Source: Pseudanabaena sp. (lineage in GTDB: Bacteria > Cyanobacteriota > Cyanobacteriia > Pseudanabaenales > Pseudanabaenaceae). From it: a stretch of DNA of 64,000 nt. The DNA lies in contig QBLS01000004.1 of NCBI GenBank assembly GCA_003249015.1, positions 62,001 through 126,000 on the forward strand, read 5' to 3'. This document shows positions 61,786 to 64,000 of the stretch, piece by piece. The translations under genes were made by a program, and so were the position numbers. The notes beneath the pieces were generated by a model that saw nothing but the letters and a program-made list of their open reading frames with translations, was not told the DNA's origin and ran no database searches. Every line of letters begins with the position of its first letter. Within the stretch, counting starts at the first letter, position 1.

Positions 61786-63474
61786 TTGATAGTAAAAAAG
61801 GCTCGAAATCTAATTTTTTTGCTTTTGGGATCAGTTGTATCTATGCCGATGGCGATCGCGCAACCTATAATCACTACTCCCAATTCTTCCCCAAAATTAC
61901 CCGAATCCCTAGCCGAACCAAAGCCGCCCATCCCTTTACAGTTGCCAGAATCTATACCTAGCAATCTGACTCCTTCCATAGATTCACCAGATTCACCGAT
62001 TTCTGTAAGGGTTCGTCAGATTATAGTTTTGGGCAGTACTATATTTTCAGAACCAGAGTTACAACAGGCTGTCGCTGAGTACCTCAATAGAGACTTAACT
62101 ATTCAAGATTTATTGAGTATTCGTTCTGCAATTACTGACCTCTATACCAAGAGCGGATATCTTACTTCGGGAGCCTTTTTGCCAGCGCAGGCACAGGATT
62201 TTAACAATGGAATTATTTGTATTCAAATTATCGAAGGTGAACTAGAACGGATCGATATTAAGGGACTGTCGCGTCTTCAAGAAAATTATGTGCGATCGCG
62301 CCTTGATCAAGCGGGTAAGCGTCCTGTTAATATTCTCAACTTAGAAAAAGGTTTGCAGCTTTTGCAGTCAGATCCATTATTTAGCTCCGTTAAAGCAGAA
62401 TTAAAATCTGGAACTGCGATCGGGCGGAGTATTTTACAAGTTGAATTAAAGGAAAGTTCTTCTTTGCTGGCTTCGGTTACAGTTGACTCTCGACAGTCTC
62501 CCAATGTGGGTGCTGTAGGCGTTTATGCCACCATTGGCGATCGCAACTTAACTGGGTTAGGAGACAATCTACGCTTAGATATTGGGGCGACCGAGGGAAC
62601 TCGACGGTATGGAATTCAATATGATTTACCGTTAAATCCCCAAGATGAAATTCAACTACGCTATGGCTACAATACCAGTCGTATTGTTGAAGAACCTTTT
62701 TCTGCCATAGGCATTAACAGCATTAGTCAATCTGTACTATTGGGCTATCAATATTTTTTACTGCGCGAACCCACTAGTGAGTTTTCTTTAGGAATAGCCT
62801 TTGAGTCAACTGAGAGCAGGGACTTTATATTAGAAAATATTCCCTTCTCTTTTTCGCTAGGTACTGAAAATGGTCGTTCAGTAGTAAATGTCTTAAAGTT
62901 TAGTCAGGAATGGATTGAGAGAAGTACAAATCAAGTATTGGCAGCGCGATCGCAGTTTAATTTGGGTTTGGGAATTTTAGGAGCAACGGTGAATGATCGG
63001 GGTGTAGATGGTAGGTTTTTAAGCTGGCAGGGTCAGTTTCAATGGGTGCAATCTTTGGGAAGGGATTCGATCTCAATTGTCAGATTAGGGACACAACTTA
63101 CTGCTAATGCCCTATTGCCAACGGAGCAGTTTGGAATTGGTGGGATTGATACAGTGCGAGGTTATCGCAAAAATTTATATATTGGCGATAGTGGGGTAGT
63201 TGGTTCGGTTGAGTTGCGACTGCCTATACTTCGCGATCAGGCGATCGGGATAGTCCAAATCGCGCCCTTTATTGATGTTGGTGCTTTATGGAGTAATAAT
63301 CCCAATAATTTTTCAGGAACTCTAGCTAGTGTGGGCTTGGGGTTAAGGTGGGAGTTGCATTCCAATTTTCGCGCTAGTCTGGAATGGGCTGCTCAGTTAA
63401 TTCCTGTCAATATGATGACCAATCCTACAAATTCTCAAGGAATTTTATTTTCGTTGCAGTTTACTGGCTTTTAA
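61786..63474 (+). CDS. TpsB/FhaC-type two-partner secretion transporter
   Basis: 562 residues, start TTG 61786 (signal peptide NLIFLLLGSVVSMPMAIAQ). Pro-rich linker ~30-65, POTRA region (VRQIIVLGSTIFSEPELQQAVAEYLNR...GYLTSGAFLPAQ; second POTRA ~140-200), then a 16-strand-type beta barrel ending in F (LFSLQFTGF). The VRGY motif of the L6 loop is present (IGGIDTVRGYRKN). Exports a large TpsA protein; none is in the window. The start codon is uncertain. Confidence 0.9.
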   Translation: MIVKKARNLIFLLLGSVVSMPMAIAQPIITTPNSSPKLPESLAEPKPPIPLQLPESIPSNLTPSIDSPDSPISVRVRQIIVLGSTIFSEPELQQAVAEYLNRDLTIQDLLSIRSAITDLYTKSGYLTSGAFLPAQAQDFNNGIICIQIIEGELERIDIKGLSRLQENYVRSRLDQAGKRPVNILNLEKGLQLLQSDPLFSSVKAELKSGTAIGRSILQVELKESSSLLASVTVDSRQSPNVGAVGVYATIGDRNLTGLGDNLRLDIGATEGTRRYGIQYDLPLNPQDEIQLRYGYNTSRIVEEPFSAIGINSISQSVLLGYQYFLLREPTSEFSLGIAFESTESRDFILENIPFSFSLGTENGRSVVNVLKFSQEWIERSTNQVLAARSQFNLGLGILGATVNDRGVDGRFLSWQGQFQWVQSLGRDSISIVRLGTQLTANALLPTEQFGIGGIDTVRGYRKNLYIGDSGVVGSVELRLPILRDQAIGIVQIAPFIDVGALWSNNPNNFSGTLASVGLGLRWELHSNFRASLEWAAQLIPVNMMTNPTNSQGILFSLQFTGF

Positions 63475-63668
63475 TTTAATCAACAGAAATTACGATCTAA
63501 TTCCATAGATGTTAATCATCTACTTTTGACACTGTATTAGTCTTAAATGAGTTCGCCTTTTCTAACTACAAATTAAGATCGCGATCGCACAGCGTAGATT
63601 TTTGCTCAATAGTCTGAGTCATAGGTTTAAGCGATGCGATACAGCATTTACAAAGCATATCCCAAAGA

Positions 63669-63690
63669 ACAAGGGGCTTAAGCCCCTTGT
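63669..63690. repeat. 22-base palindrome in 3' spacer
   Basis: ACAAGGGGCTTAAGCCCCTT with its last T-containing end; perfect 11-bp arms without loop. The rest of 63475-63730 holds nothing recognised. Confidence 0.6.
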
Positions 63691-63730
63691 CTGAATCTGA
63701 TTACTCAATTCCATCAAAATAATCCATGAT

Positions 63731-64000
63731 TTACTGGAATATCACGATCGCATCTTTAATCCTAATCATGAGAGTCATCTCATCGATAGGCGAAGCTATA
63801 AACCCACATTTCTCGTAAAAAACCTTTGCATTCTCAGAGATAGCATGGACAAGAATAGCTCGTATTCCAGCAATTTCAGACGCTTGTAGAGTTCTTAAAA
63901 TCGCGTCCCTTAGCGATGCTCTACCAAGCCCTTTTCCCTGCCAACTGCGATCAATTGCTAACCTTCCGATCACCATTACAGGAACTGGATCGGGCATATT
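63731..64000 (-). CDS. GNAT acetyltransferase, 5' part outside window
   Basis: At least 89 C-terminal residues. VMVIGRLAIDRSWQGKGLGRASLRDAIL is GNAT motif A (Q-x-x-G-x-G); ILVHAISENAKVFYEKCGFI is motif B. Sequence style is that of TacT-like toxins that acetylate aminoacyl-tRNA and are paired with DUF1778 antitoxins; the antitoxin would lie beyond 64000. The frame runs off the window edge. Confidence 0.8.
   Translation of the reverse strand, partial: NMPDPVPVMVIGRLAIDRSWQGKGLGRASLRDAILRTLQASEIAGIRAILVHAISENAKVFYEKCGFIASPIDEMTLMIRIKDAIVIFQ

Overview
The window looks like chromosomal DNA of a filamentous or Pseudanabaena-like cyanobacterium. This genus-level guess is inference. The phylum is secure: the HIP1 octamer GCGATCGC recurs throughout genes and spacers, and there are genes for PsbK, NdhC/K/J, CrtR carotenoid hydroxylase, heme oxygenase, a ferrochelatase with a C-terminal chlorophyll-binding motif, the MPBQ/MSBQ methyltransferase, and several small families typical of cyanobacteria (DUF760, DUF1830, DUF2358, DUF2839).

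Layout. 1-17 kb is mostly housekeeping and photosynthesis: a partial cysteine desulfurase, ssb, DUF760, crtR, a TPR protein, a GH10-like lipid or sugar hydrolase, a radical SAM protein, psbK, a ThiS/MoaD-like carrier, mnmG, a RelE-type toxin pair, hemH and ho1 facing each other, and ndhC-ndhK-ndhJ with overlapping genes. 17.3-25.5 kb is an accessory island: Uma2, VapBC-like, DUF433/DUF5615, a TerB-dynamin GTPase divergent from a coiled-coil/hydrophobic partner, then ParDE, YefM-YoeB and Phd-PIN. 26-43 kb has two unrecognised proteins, an MlaE permease, a 1406-residue SNF2 ATPase, a MacB-type tripartite exporter, a CDF metal transporter, an intronless tRNA-Leu(UAA), a REC-GAF-GGDEF-EAL protein, a Rieske protein and fabD. 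43-51 kb includes DgkA, DUF2358, DUF2214 and an arsenic cluster (arsR, acr3, gapdh, arsJ). 51-64 kb has the tocopherol/plastoquinone methyltransferase, zur, an Eis-like acetyltransferase, lipB, ctpA, cobS, an AMIN-M23 peptidase, ispD, a TpsB/FhaC outer-membrane protein and the edge of a GNAT gene.

The two most unusual signals. First, in the island the 3' ends of both the dynamin gene and its divergent partner recur as short direct copies beyond the neighbouring toxin-antitoxin modules (dynamin end at 19440-19485 and 18728-18773; partner end at 23365-23420, 24029-24082, 24692-24747 and a weaker one at 25461-25506). Each interval between copies holds exactly one two-gene toxin-antitoxin-type module. 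Second, intergenic space is packed with long, nearly perfect palindromes whose GC-rich centres fall into a few related classes while their outer arms differ. Several arms contain the stop codon and last codons of the adjacent gene. Larger elements with terminal inverted repeats (AAGTAGCTAGGC-type and AACAAGACTGGCGACAGC-type) enclose some of these cores.

Co-operation of genes: arsR, acr3, gapdh and arsJ appear to form one arsenite/arsenate response with an inverted-repeat operator of the same 18-bp-spaced geometry in front of both transcription units. hemH and ho1 are consecutive steps for heme and bilin supply. ndhC-K-J encode one module of NDH-1. The adaptor-permease-ATPase genes form an exporter operon.
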